Origin: CAYVVD01 sp964454975
GTDB taxonomy: Bacteria; Bacteroidota; Ignavibacteria; Kapaibacteriales; UBA2268
DNA: 64,000 nt
Direction: 5' to 3'
Assembly: GCA_964454975.1 (NCBI GenBank)
Contig: CAYVVD010000015.1
Coordinates: 22,154 to 86,153, forward strand
The translations under genes were made by a program, and so were the position numbers. The notes under the pieces were generated by a model that was given only the letters and a program-made list of their open reading frames with translations, ran no database searches and was not told where the DNA came from. Positions within the stretch are counted from its first letter, which is position 1; each line of letters begins with the position of its first letter. This document shows, in pieces, positions 19,290 to 26,772 of the stretch.

Positions 19290-22200
19290 ATGATAAAAAT
19301 GGATGATAACCAATATTACATCTTTGCTGCTTATTTGAATATGGCAATGCACAATGCATTTATCATTGTAAGGCATATTTCACAAAAACTAAATGTTGAA
19401 CCTCCAAACCTGGAATCATCGTTGCCAGAAGCTGAAGTCTTAAAAATCCTAAAATCCGAAAATTCCGAAAATTTGGTAAAAATTTCAAAGTTGCAGGAAC
19501 TTTTCGAAAAGCATTGTCCCTTTCTGATTGATATGACAGATTATAAAAAAAATAAGGATCCAAAATTTGACGGGAATGTTTCATCCTTATATTATGAAAA
19601 ATTAACGAGAATTTTCGAACAGTTGGAAAAATACCGTAACTACTATACACATACGAAACATAAGGAAATCAAGCAAAATATTGACCTGATAAAAGACCTG
19701 GAAATCACTTTTGATTTTGCTGTAAACGAAGTGAAAAAGCGATTCTCTCATAAAGTCAATACCGTTGAACATTTAAGAAGAAAGGACAACCGTGGTCGAA
19801 AAAAAAAGGATTTTATTTATAGTTTCTTAGATAAATCGGGGGAGAAAATTACTGATAAGGGACTTGAGTTTTTAATTTGCCTTTTTCTTAGAAAGGAATA
19901 TGCCTACTTATTTCTAAGAAAATTTCGTGGGTTCAAGTGTAGCGAAACACTCTCTGAGCAAGCAACATTGGAGGCTTATACAATACGAAGGGTTCTTGTG
20001 CCAAATGAAAGAATCGAAACGAAACATGATAGTTTTACTTTATCGCTTGATATGCTTAATGAACTGGCAAAATGCCCTGCGCCTCTTTTCAGTCATTTAT
20101 GTGAAAAAGACCGGGAAATTTTTAGAATTTGCGCTAAGAGCGACCGCGATGATAAAAATATTAAGGACACAAAAATAAGCGACAACGGTGAATCGCTTCT
20201 TAAAAGAAAATCAGACCGCTTTCCATTTTTTGCACTTTGTTATCTTGATTTTACCGAAGCTTTTGAGAAATTACGTTTTCATATTGATTTAGGTGTGTAC
20301 AAGTTTAGATTCTATGAAAAAGTTACTGTAAATGGCGAAAAAAATCTCAGAGTAATCAGCAAGAACCTGAGAGGTTTTGGCAGGCTTAAAGAGATTATCG
20401 ATGAAAGGAAAAAAGTATGGAAGGACATTGTCAGAAATAAATCGGCTTTTGAAATTGACGATACGAATACGGAGCCTTATGTAAGCGATACTTACCCGCA
20501 TTATCACTTTGTAAATAATTCGATTGGGCTTAAATCTTGTGAAGGAGAAGGGTTGTTCCTGCCTGATTTGAATGGTAAAGAAACTTCGCTTAAGGCACCG
20601 GATTTTATATTAAGCGTTTATGAACTGCCGGCTTTGATTTTTTATTGCTATCTGAGAAATACTTTGCACGGCAAGAAAAGCAAATCTCCCGAAGAAATTA
20701 TCATGGAGTACCGAGATACATTACTTCTCGATTTCAAAGAAAGAATTTCCAAGTTTTTCAAAGATATTTCTGATGGAAAACTCAGGCCAATAAATAAAAC
20801 AGGGGGTAAAGAAAAAAGAGATTTACTCAAGGCTCAGCTACAGGAGGAATATTCCCTGAAATTAAATGCGATTCCCCGGCAAATCCGTGATTATCTGCTT
20901 GGAATTGAACGCCTGAACTTTGATAAGTACGCTCAAAATAAACTCGATTCTCTGATTGATGAAACAAAAAAGCTGAAACTATCATTTATAAAGAAAATAG
21001 AAAGATTGAGCGACAAGGGGAATAAACCCGGTAAAAAAGGTTATGTGGAAATAAAATCAGGTGTCCTTGCGGATTTCCTCGCAAAAGACATGCTATATTT
21101 CCAACCTGCGGCTGAAAGCGAAGATGGTGGCAAAGTCACTTCACTGAACTATCAGGTCTTGCAGGCAGCGCTTGCTCAATTTGCTGCAAATCGCTCAGAA
21201 CTACGGGGAATTTTTAAGAATTGCGGCTTAATCCAATCTGAGTATCCTCACCCCTTTCTTCTTGAAATAAGCGACACCTCAAAAACAAATTACAAAGATT
21301 TCTACAGCATGTATTTAGATGCAAGGCTCGCTTACCTGGAGAAATGTAGAGAATCTAAATCATATAATGAATATTCGTTTCTGAAACCCGGCAGGTCAAA
21401 ATGGAAAGAAAAAAACGGTGAATACTATAAGGCGCTAATTGAAAGCTATTTTGAAACACCTCTTAATCTGCCTCGTGGTTTATTCCACAAACCTCTTCTG
21501 AAATTATTTGAAGAGAACAATAATTCTTTCAAAGGTTTTCATTGGAGAATTTCCAAACAAACCAGCAGAATCAATACCTCGTTCCTGATTCAGAAATACT
21601 TTGAAATCGTCCTTGAGGATTCAAATCAAAAGTTTTACGATTTTAATCGTACATACCAGTTTATAAATAAGCTTTTCGACAATAGGAACGATAATGAAAA
21701 ATCTAAATCTTTGCATGAATTGTATTATTCTACTGAAGAAATTATAAGTGAAATAACACAAATAAAGGCAAAAATCCGGGAAAAACCGGCTCATGACAGT
21801 GATGGAGGCAATCCACGTGAAAAATTCAAAAGAATGTTTAATAAGTTCACACAAAATGAAAAAATAATAAGGCTTTACAAAGTTCAAGATATACTGATGT
21901 TTTTGACCGGGAAGGAACTTTTGAAAATCAATTTCCCCGATGGGTTGCAGGGTATTGAAAATGTAAAATTGAAGGATCTCAAATTCAAATCAGAAGGAGA
22001 GAAAAATGTCCTAAACCAAGAAGTAAATTATCAGTTTAAACATTACGGCAAAACGTTTACTGCCACTATAAAGTTAAAAAAATTCGGCGATTTTATCTGG
22101 CTGCTTCACGACAGACGAATTAAAGAAATGGTAAAGTGGGTGATTAAGCAAAAGATAGAGATAACATTGGAGGAACTTAAGAACGAACTGGATAATTACG

Positions 22201-22535
22201 AAAGGTACAGAGTAAAAGCATTTGAAATCATCCATGATTTTGAAAAAGCTGTTTTCAAAAGGGCTGAGAGTGCTCTTAAATGGAAAGAGACCGGCTACAT
22301 TGCCTTTGATGAATTTATTAAAACTTCTATAAGACTCTTACCAAAATTTCAAAAATCCTTAGAACGTATCAAAACGATAAGGGATAATTTTGCTCACAAC
22401 AAATACCCGGATGAACCAAAGGATATTTTAAGCAAAGAAGAACTGCCTGAAATATCCGAAATTGCTAAATCAATATATTCAATACTTGATGAAGATGTGG
22501 AGTCATTTAAAAAAAAATTAGGTATTGAGGGATAA
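19290..22535 (+). CDS. cas13b: Cas13b, RNA-guided RNase of a type VI-B CRISPR system
   Basis: A 1081-residue single-protein effector, close to the usual 1100-1200. It binds crRNA and, once a matching RNA is found, cleaves that RNA and bystander RNAs; the family also processes its own crRNA. Both HEPN nuclease motifs (R-x4-H) are intact at the two ends: RNYYTH (Arg116-His121) and RDNFAH (Arg1031-His1036, followed by NKYP). Other segments match known Cas13b proteins: the N-terminal 'FAAYLNMAMHN', 'LDMLNELAKCP' and 'EKDRE' (about 255-280), 'PHYHF', 'YPHPFLLE', 'NLPRGLF' (about 728) and 'HDRRIKEM' (about 950). The CRISPR array follows after 76 bp on the same strand. No cas1, cas2, csx27 or csx28 is beside it. 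The gene is clearly more A+T-rich than aconitase and the cupin gene, suggesting transfer. Confidence 0.97.
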   Translation: MIKMDDNQYYIFAAYLNMAMHNAFIIVRHISQKLNVEPPNLESSLPEAEVLKILKSENSENLVKISKLQELFEKHCPFLIDMTDYKKNKDPKFDGNVSSLYYEKLTRIFEQLEKYRNYYTHTKHKEIKQNIDLIKDLEITFDFAVNEVKKRFSHKVNTVEHLRRKDNRGRKKKDFIYSFLDKSGEKITDKGLEFLICLFLRKEYAYLFLRKFRGFKCSETLSEQATLEAYTIRRVLVPNERIETKHDSFTLSLDMLNELAKCPAPLFSHLCEKDREIFRICAKSDRDDKNIKDTKISDNGESLLKRKSDRFPFFALCYLDFTEAFEKLRFHIDLGVYKFRFYEKVTVNGEKNLRVISKNLRGFGRLKEIIDERKKVWKDIVRNKSAFEIDDTNTEPYVSDTYPHYHFVNNSIGLKSCEGEGLFLPDLNGKETSLKAPDFILSVYELPALIFYCYLRNTLHGKKSKSPEEIIMEYRDTLLLDFKERISKFFKDISDGKLRPINKTGGKEKRDLLKAQLQEEYSLKLNAIPRQIRDYLLGIERLNFDKYAQNKLDSLIDETKKLKLSFIKKIERLSDKGNKPGKKGYVEIKSGVLADFLAKDMLYFQPAAESEDGGKVTSLNYQVLQAALAQFAANRSELRGIFKNCGLIQSEYPHPFLLEISDTSKTNYKDFYSMYLDARLAYLEKCRESKSYNEYSFLKPGRSKWKEKNGEYYKALIESYFETPLNLPRGLFHKPLLKLFEENNNSFKGFHWRISKQTSRINTSFLIQKYFEIVLEDSNQKFYDFNRTYQFINKLFDNRNDNEKSKSLHELYYSTEEIISEITQIKAKIREKPAHDSDGGNPREKFKRMFNKFTQNEKIIRLYKVQDILMFLTGKELLKINFPDGLQGIENVKLKDLKFKSEGEKNVLNQEVNYQFKHYGKTFTATIKLKKFGDFIWLLHDRRIKEMVKWVIKQKIEITLEELKNELDNYERYRVKAFEIIHDFEKAVFKRAESALKWKETGYIAFDEFIKTSIRLLPKFQKSLERIKTIRDNFAHNKYPDEPKDILSKEELPEISEIAKSIYSILDEDVESFKKKLGIEG

Positions 22536-22586
22536 ACTACTCATTAAAATCCATTTTATTTTTAATAAATACACCCAATAATCAGG

Positions 22587-22611
22587 CTATATCTTAGTCT
22601 TGAAGATATAG
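22587..22611 (+). promoter_or_regulatory. Leader hairpin abutting the first CRISPR repeat
   Basis: CTATATCTT (22587-22595) and AAGATATAG (22603-22611) form a perfect 9-bp stem with a 7-nt loop. The right arm ends exactly where repeat 1 begins (22612). It occupies the last 25 nt of the 76-bp stretch between cas13b and the array, where a leader is expected. No T-run follows. Role unknown: leader structure, mRNA 3' end of cas13b, or the 5' part of the first crRNA. Confidence 0.6.
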
Positions 22612-23175
22612 GCTGTGGAAACATCAATTTTGTGGTGTATTTACAGCGCGTATGAGACGCCTTGCCAATCAATCTTGGCTGTGGAAACATCAATTTTGTG
22701 GTGTATTTACAGCCTAACCCTTGCCAGTCTCTCTTAAATAAGCTGTGGAAACATCAATTTTGTGGTGTATTTACAGCCATGTTCTACATGCGGATTTTTA
22801 AACAATGCGCTGTGGAAACATCAATTTTGTGGTGTATTTACAGCCTATAGTGAATTGTTTAGAATTATCATAACGCTGTGGAAACATCAATTTTGTGGTG
22901 TATTTACAGCTACGATTTAGTGAATGTGTCGTTACTTACGCTGTGGAAACATCAATTTTGTGGTGTATTTACAGCTTGTGATTTCTCCGTTGTGAATAGT
23001 GAAGGGCTGTGGAAACATCAATTTTGTGGTGTATTTACAGCAGTGTAAAAATGTTTAGGTGTTTAATATCAAGGCTGTGGAAACATCAATTTTGTGGTGT
23101 ATTTACAGCTTGTGATTTCTCCGTTGTGAATAGTGAAGGGCTGTGGAAACATCAATTTTGTGGTGTATTTACAGC
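22612..23175 (+). CRISPR. Type VI-B CRISPR array, 9 repeats and 8 spacers
   Basis: The 36-nt repeat starts GCTGTGGAAACATC, has a central CAATTTTG and ends GGTGTATTTACAGC. Its ends are complementary (GCTGT/ACAGC) and its layout matches known Cas13b repeats (GTTGTGGAA...ATTACAAC), which also sets the plus strand as the transcribed one. Repeats start at 22612, 22678, 22742, 22809, 22875, 22940, 23006, 23074 and 23140; all nine look identical. Spacer lengths are 30, 28, 31, 30, 29, 30, 32 and 30 nt. Spacer 6 (22976-23005) and spacer 8 (23110-23139) are identical. In type VI-B crRNAs the spacer lies 5' of the repeat, so each spacer pairs with the repeat after it. Perfect repeat conservation to the last unit gives no degenerate end from which to confirm orientation. 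Confidence 0.99.
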
Positions 23176-23272
23176 CGAGAGAGGGGTGTGTCATTATAGA
23201 GGAATGGCTATACCACAATACGCTCCTACTCAGTAGAATTGCTACTTGTGTTATATTAGCAGAAGTACCAAA

Positions 23273-23347
23273 ATGAAAATATCTTTAATTGCAGTTGATA
23301 GTGATAATATTAAAACAGATGAGAGTTCTCGAATGATTACAAATTAA
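23273..23347 (+). other. 24-codon ORF downstream of the array, possible gene remnant
   Basis: An ATG-to-TAA frame beginning 'MKISLIAVDSDN' lies 97 bp after the last repeat and 11 bp before the cupin start. The first dozen residues resemble starts of larger Rossmann-type proteins, so this may be the stump of a lost gene. Equally it may be chance. No ribosome site is obvious. Confidence 0.2.
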
Positions 23348-23358
23348 AGGAAATCCCC

Positions 23359-23730
23359 ATGCCCGAAAAACCCGACTACAACATAAACCTCGATATCAAA
23401 TACGGGCACATGGAAGTAGTGGACATCCCGCAAATCGTGGCTGAGAATACCCATCCCTGGTTCAACCGGACGCTTACAAAGGTGAACGGCAGCGTTGTCC
23501 GCCTCGGAATAATCGAAGGGGAATTCCATTGGCACAAGCACGACGATGACGACGAGTTCTTCTACGTCGTCTCCGGGCGTCTGCTTATTGATATCGAAGA
23601 GCGGACTATTGAGCTGAACCCCGGCCAGGGGACAACCATAAGCAAGGGCGTGATGCACCGCCCCCGCGCTCCGCAGAAAACTGTGATGCTAATGGTGGAA
23701 ACTTCAGAGATAGAACCGACAGGAAACTGA
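23359..23730 (+). CDS. Small cupin-domain protein
   Basis: 123 residues forming a single cupin barrel. The metal-binding signature is clear: 'HWHKHDDDDEFFYV' supplies His57, His59 or His61 and Glu66, with the second motif ending at His100 ('GVMHRPRAP'). The 'G-x-L-x-I' strand and 'L-x-P-G-Q-G' turn are typical. Such proteins bind a divalent metal and act as isomerases, dioxygenases or sugar/sensor proteins, so the substrate cannot be named. AAAGGAAA is an adequate ribosome site. Codon use and G+C resemble the housekeeping genes, not cas13b, so I take it as the right border of the CRISPR cassette and not part of the system. Confidence 0.9.
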   Translation: MPEKPDYNINLDIKYGHMEVVDIPQIVAENTHPWFNRTLTKVNGSVVRLGIIEGEFHWHKHDDDDEFFYVVSGRLLIDIEERTIELNPGQGTTISKGVMHRPRAPQKTVMLMVETSEIEPTGN

Positions 23731-23892
23731 TATTCAATTACGAATTACGAGTTTGTATGTAGTGATGGGGGTGATGTAGTGATTGAGTTAATTGACAGCT
23801 GAATCGCTGAGGGCATTCGAAATTTTACGCAAAGTCGCAATCGGAACCGTAAAATGTGCACCCGTTATATTCCCTCTATCAAGACAACCCGT

Positions 23893-25800
23893 CTATTTCT
23901 TTCTTTGCCCTGGTTTTTTCTTGCGTTTGTTCGGGTTGAAATTCAAATCATCCTTTTTGCCTGGAATGGAACGTCCCTGTGATTCAGCGATATCCTGTGC
24001 CTCGCGCATCTTCTTTTGCAACCAGCCTTCTTTCTTAGGCGCCTTTTTCAGATCCTCGAGAGTAAGTTTGTTTTTGGAGAGATTGTTCATCCAGTACTGG
24101 TGGGCAATACTCAGGAGGTTGAACATAAAGTAATAGAGGTTCAGGCCGGACGGGAAATAAGAGAACATCAGGGTGAACATGACGGGCATCATATAAACCA
24201 TGCCTTTCTGGCGCGGGTCGGTTATCGTCATTTTCTGCTGGAAGAACATTGTAACGCCCATAAGCAGTGCCAAGCCCGAGAGTGAATTAAGCCCAAGGAT
24301 CGAGAAGCCGAAATGAACGATTGTATCAGGTACAGAAAGGTCATTAATATACCAGAAGAAATCGGCATGCCGCAATTCAATCGAATTGCGGAACATAGTA
24401 AAGAGCGCATAAAGAATTGGCATCTGGAGTATAAGTGGCAGGCATCCGCCCATTGGATTAACGCCGTATTGCGAATATAGCGCCATCGTCTCCTTCTGCT
24501 GCTTCTGCATGTCGTCTTTATGCTTCTCGCGCAGTTTCTCCATTTCGGGCGCCAGCAGTTTCATCTTCTGAGCCGATTTCATTTGCTGGATGCTGAATGG
24601 ATAGAGAATAATTTTCATGATTATCGAAAAGATGATAATCGTTACGCCATAATTCGGGATAAATCCGTGTATGAACATCAGCAGCGGCAATATGAAGTAC
24701 TCGCCAATCCATCCGATAAATGCCCATCCGAATGATATTGTCTGTTCCAGGCCGAGTGGCTTCAGGTGGTCGTATTCCAGCGGGCCAATATAAACACGGA
24801 ATTGATTTACCTGTGTACCACCTTCATAAGCCCTTCGAAGAGACATATCGTATTTTTCAACAATGCCTTCACGCGGAGCACGGAATTTTTCACCATAGAG
24901 GTCAACAGTACCTTTGGAGTTTTTGCCCGGTTCGGGAATAATTGCCGCAACAAAGTATTTGGTCTTTACAGCAGCAAAATCAAGGTATCCGGTGTAAGTG
25001 GCCTCTAACGGGTCGTCTTCAGCATTCAGGTATTCATCAACGCCGTCTATGCGTGCCATGGCTTCAGCAACAGTGGATTCATCCACACTGTTGTGTTCCT
25101 GGTAGTGGAGTCCACCCTCCCAATTATAATTGATTCCGCGGCGGGGAATAATGTTGTCCATGTTCTCAAGCGTAACCTCTGAATCCATGTAATACTTGTT
25201 GCCATAGATTTTAATTGTCTTAACAAGCCTCTGGCCGGGCCCAGGTTCAATATAGAAACGTATTTTCAGGACATTGTCGCCGGAAACCCTCTTGTAATTA
25301 TTGTCAAGGTCTTCAACCTCGAAATAAAGGTTACGGGTATCAATAGAGCGGTTTTCCATAGTAACAAACGTAAGGAACAATTCGCCCTTGTCATTCCAGA
25401 TAAGCTGGCTGGGCTCACCATCCCATTTGTTGTAATTTTTCAGCTTCCACCTTATAAGCGCTCCGCCTTTGTTAGTGAATTTTGCTGTAAGTAGGTCATT
25501 CTCTATTGTAATTACTTTTCGCTTGCCCTTTGTGAAAGGAGCAAAAGTTTCACCGAATTTATGAATTGAAGTCAGAGAATCTTTTAATGTATTCTTCTGT
25601 AAATCAGTCTGGTTGATTCCTTCTTCGAGTTCGGAGTCGCCTGCTTTCTCAGGTACGGTAGTATCTTCAATTTGTGCGACATTACTTGTATCATTTCCCT
25701 TATTGAGTTCCGGTGGTTGCTGGTTAACAGAAGTAAAAAGCATCCAGACGATGATAACAAGCGTGATGAGTACTAATCCTATGATTGAATTCCTGTCCAT
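23893..25800 (-). CDS. yidC: Membrane protein insertase YidC
   Basis: 635 residues. An N-terminal signal-anchor helix ('IIGLVLITLVIIVWMLF', 5-21) is followed by a low-complexity linker, a large periplasmic beta domain (about 75-360) and the conserved C-terminal five-helix 60KD_IMP domain (about 365-580, with 'QMKSAQKMK', 'NPMGGCLPLILQMP' and 'MPVMFTLMF'). The basic tail ('KRKKKPGQRKK') is typical for ribosome contact. It inserts and folds inner-membrane proteins alone or with SecYEG. It is the last gene of rpmH-rnpA-yidD-yidC, starting 6 bp after the yidD stop. Confidence 0.97.
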   Translation of the reverse strand: MDRNSIIGLVLITLVIIVWMLFTSVNQQPPELNKGNDTSNVAQIEDTTVPEKAGDSELEEGINQTDLQKNTLKDSLTSIHKFGETFAPFTKGKRKVITIENDLLTAKFTNKGGALIRWKLKNYNKWDGEPSQLIWNDKGELFLTFVTMENRSIDTRNLYFEVEDLDNNYKRVSGDNVLKIRFYIEPGPGQRLVKTIKIYGNKYYMDSEVTLENMDNIIPRRGINYNWEGGLHYQEHNSVDESTVAEAMARIDGVDEYLNAEDDPLEATYTGYLDFAAVKTKYFVAAIIPEPGKNSKGTVDLYGEKFRAPREGIVEKYDMSLRRAYEGGTQVNQFRVYIGPLEYDHLKPLGLEQTISFGWAFIGWIGEYFILPLLMFIHGFIPNYGVTIIIFSIIMKIILYPFSIQQMKSAQKMKLLAPEMEKLREKHKDDMQKQQKETMALYSQYGVNPMGGCLPLILQMPILYALFTMFRNSIELRHADFFWYINDLSVPDTIVHFGFSILGLNSLSGLALLMGVTMFFQQKMTITDPRQKGMVYMMPVMFTLMFSYFPSGLNLYYFMFNLLSIAHQYWMNNLSKNKLTLEDLKKAPKKEGWLQKKMREAQDIAESQGRSIPGKKDDLNFNPNKRKKKPGQRKK

Positions 25801-25806
25801 TACAAG

Positions 25807-26076
25807 CTATTTTTTTGTTACACAATTGATATGGCCACTTTCTATCAGATCTTCTTCTTCCCTGCTTCCGGGCACGGGATCGAATCCCCCCGGGTGTAAA
25901 GGATGGCACCTGCCAACTCTCTTAACTGACATCCAACAGCCCCTGAAGAAACCATAAAGCCGAATGGCTTCGATAGAATATTCCGAACAAGTTGGGTAAA
26001 ACCTGCATGAACCCGGCAGGAGCGGGGAGATGAGTTTCTTATATGCTTTTATTAATAGAATTACCAGTTGTTTCAC
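25807..26076 (-). CDS. yidD: Membrane protein insertion efficiency factor YidD
   Basis: 89 residues with the whole YidD signature: 'LIKAYKKLISPLLPGSCRF' then 'YPTCSEYSIEAI' and 'RCHPLHPGGFDPVP'. The three conserved Cys (in GSC, PTC and RCHP) are present. YidD is a small membrane-associated protein that helps YidC-dependent insertion. Its start overlaps the end of rnpA by 38 bp, pointing to translational coupling. Confidence 0.96.
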   Translation of the reverse strand: MKQLVILLIKAYKKLISPLLPGSCRFYPTCSEYSIEAIRLYGFFRGCWMSVKRVGRCHPLHPGGFDPVPGSREEEDLIESGHINCVTKK

Positions 26077-26506
26077 TTTTGACTGCAGGCGTTTTTGTAT
26101 AATAATCTACTGCATTATTTAATATTTGATCAACTTTCGGTTTAACTTCATCCAGCTTGATAAGGGCAGGATGTTGCGGCGCTTCGCGCCAGGATAGTAT
26201 CACAGTTTTTAAAGAAGTTTCCGTTTTTTCTAAGAGCCATATTCTAAGGCTTTCCCTTAGCAATCTTTTTATTTTGTTGCGGATTACCGCTTTTTTTGAT
26301 GTCCTTCTGCCAACGCTTACCCCGTACAAAAGGTTTTTGTCGGATTCAGCGAAACTGATAGATGCGAGGCAGGGGCCGCTGCTGAATTTCTTGCCGTATT
26401 TAAAAGCCTCCGAAAAATTCCGGTATCCTTTTATTGGCTCTATGTTTATTATACCGGGCATTAAAATCCGGTTCAGTTCAAAAAAGAAGGACGGGCGCTT
26501 GCCCAT
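26039..26506 (-). CDS. rnpA: Ribonuclease P protein component
   Basis: 155 residues, longer than the usual 110-130 because of a C-terminal extension. The RNase P signature is present: 'YGVSVGRRTSKKAVIRNKIKRLLRES', containing the RNR-x-x-KR-type RNA-binding motif as RNKIKR. It binds the M1 RNA and the 5' leader of precursor tRNAs. The Met at residue 16 (26461) is an alternative start, since the first 15 residues look unlike the family. The C-terminal 12 codons overlap yidD. Confidence 0.93.
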   Translation of the reverse strand: MGKRPSFFFELNRILMPGIINIEPIKGYRNFSEAFKYGKKFSSGPCLASISFAESDKNLLYGVSVGRRTSKKAVIRNKIKRLLRESLRIWLLEKTETSLKTVILSWREAPQHPALIKLDEVKPKVDQILNNAVDYYTKTPAVKSETTGNSINKSI

Positions 26507-26533
26507 CCATTCTAACGCGGCAATAAGATTTCT

Positions 26534-26677
26534 TTATTCGTCGCTTACCGATACTTTATGGCGACCTTTTGCCCTACGTCTGTTTATCACCTTGCGGCCG
26601 TTCTTTGTAGCCATGCGCGCACGGAATCCATGCTTATTGCTTCTTTTGCGCCTGCTTGGCTGATAAGTCCTTTTCAT
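26534..26677 (-). CDS. rpmH: 50S ribosomal protein L34
   Basis: 47 residues, beginning 'MKRTYQPSRRKRSNKHGFRARM' split by the usual Gly-Phe-Arg core and ending 'VSVSDE'. The protein is almost all basic, as expected for L34. An AAAGGTG ribosome site sits about 7 nt before the ATG. The rnpA start is 27 bp downstream. The rpmH-rnpA-yidD-yidC order is an ancient, widely conserved one. Confidence 0.97.
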   Translation of the reverse strand: MKRTYQPSRRKRSNKHGFRARMATKNGRKVINRRRAKGRHKVSVSDE

Positions 26678-26772
26678 ATTTTCACCTTTACAACTGGTTC
26701 ATTTTATTCAATTTAAAGAGCTACAAATTTAAAAATATTAAGCAATTAATACTAAAAAAAATGACGGTAAGT

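Noticed and set aside
22662..23236. ORFs running through the CRISPR array with a repeated 'ETSILWCIYS'-like peptide
   Set aside because: They are translations of the direct repeats; spacer lengths break the frame and no ribosome site is present.
23359..23730. Cupin gene as a new Cas13b accessory
   Set aside because: Composition matches housekeeping genes, it is separated from the array by 183 bp and shows none of the traits of Csx27 or Csx28. Proximity alone is not enough.
26678..26772. Replication origin next to rpmH
   Set aside because: Only 95 bp, no DnaA-box cluster and no dnaA or dnaN gene nearby.
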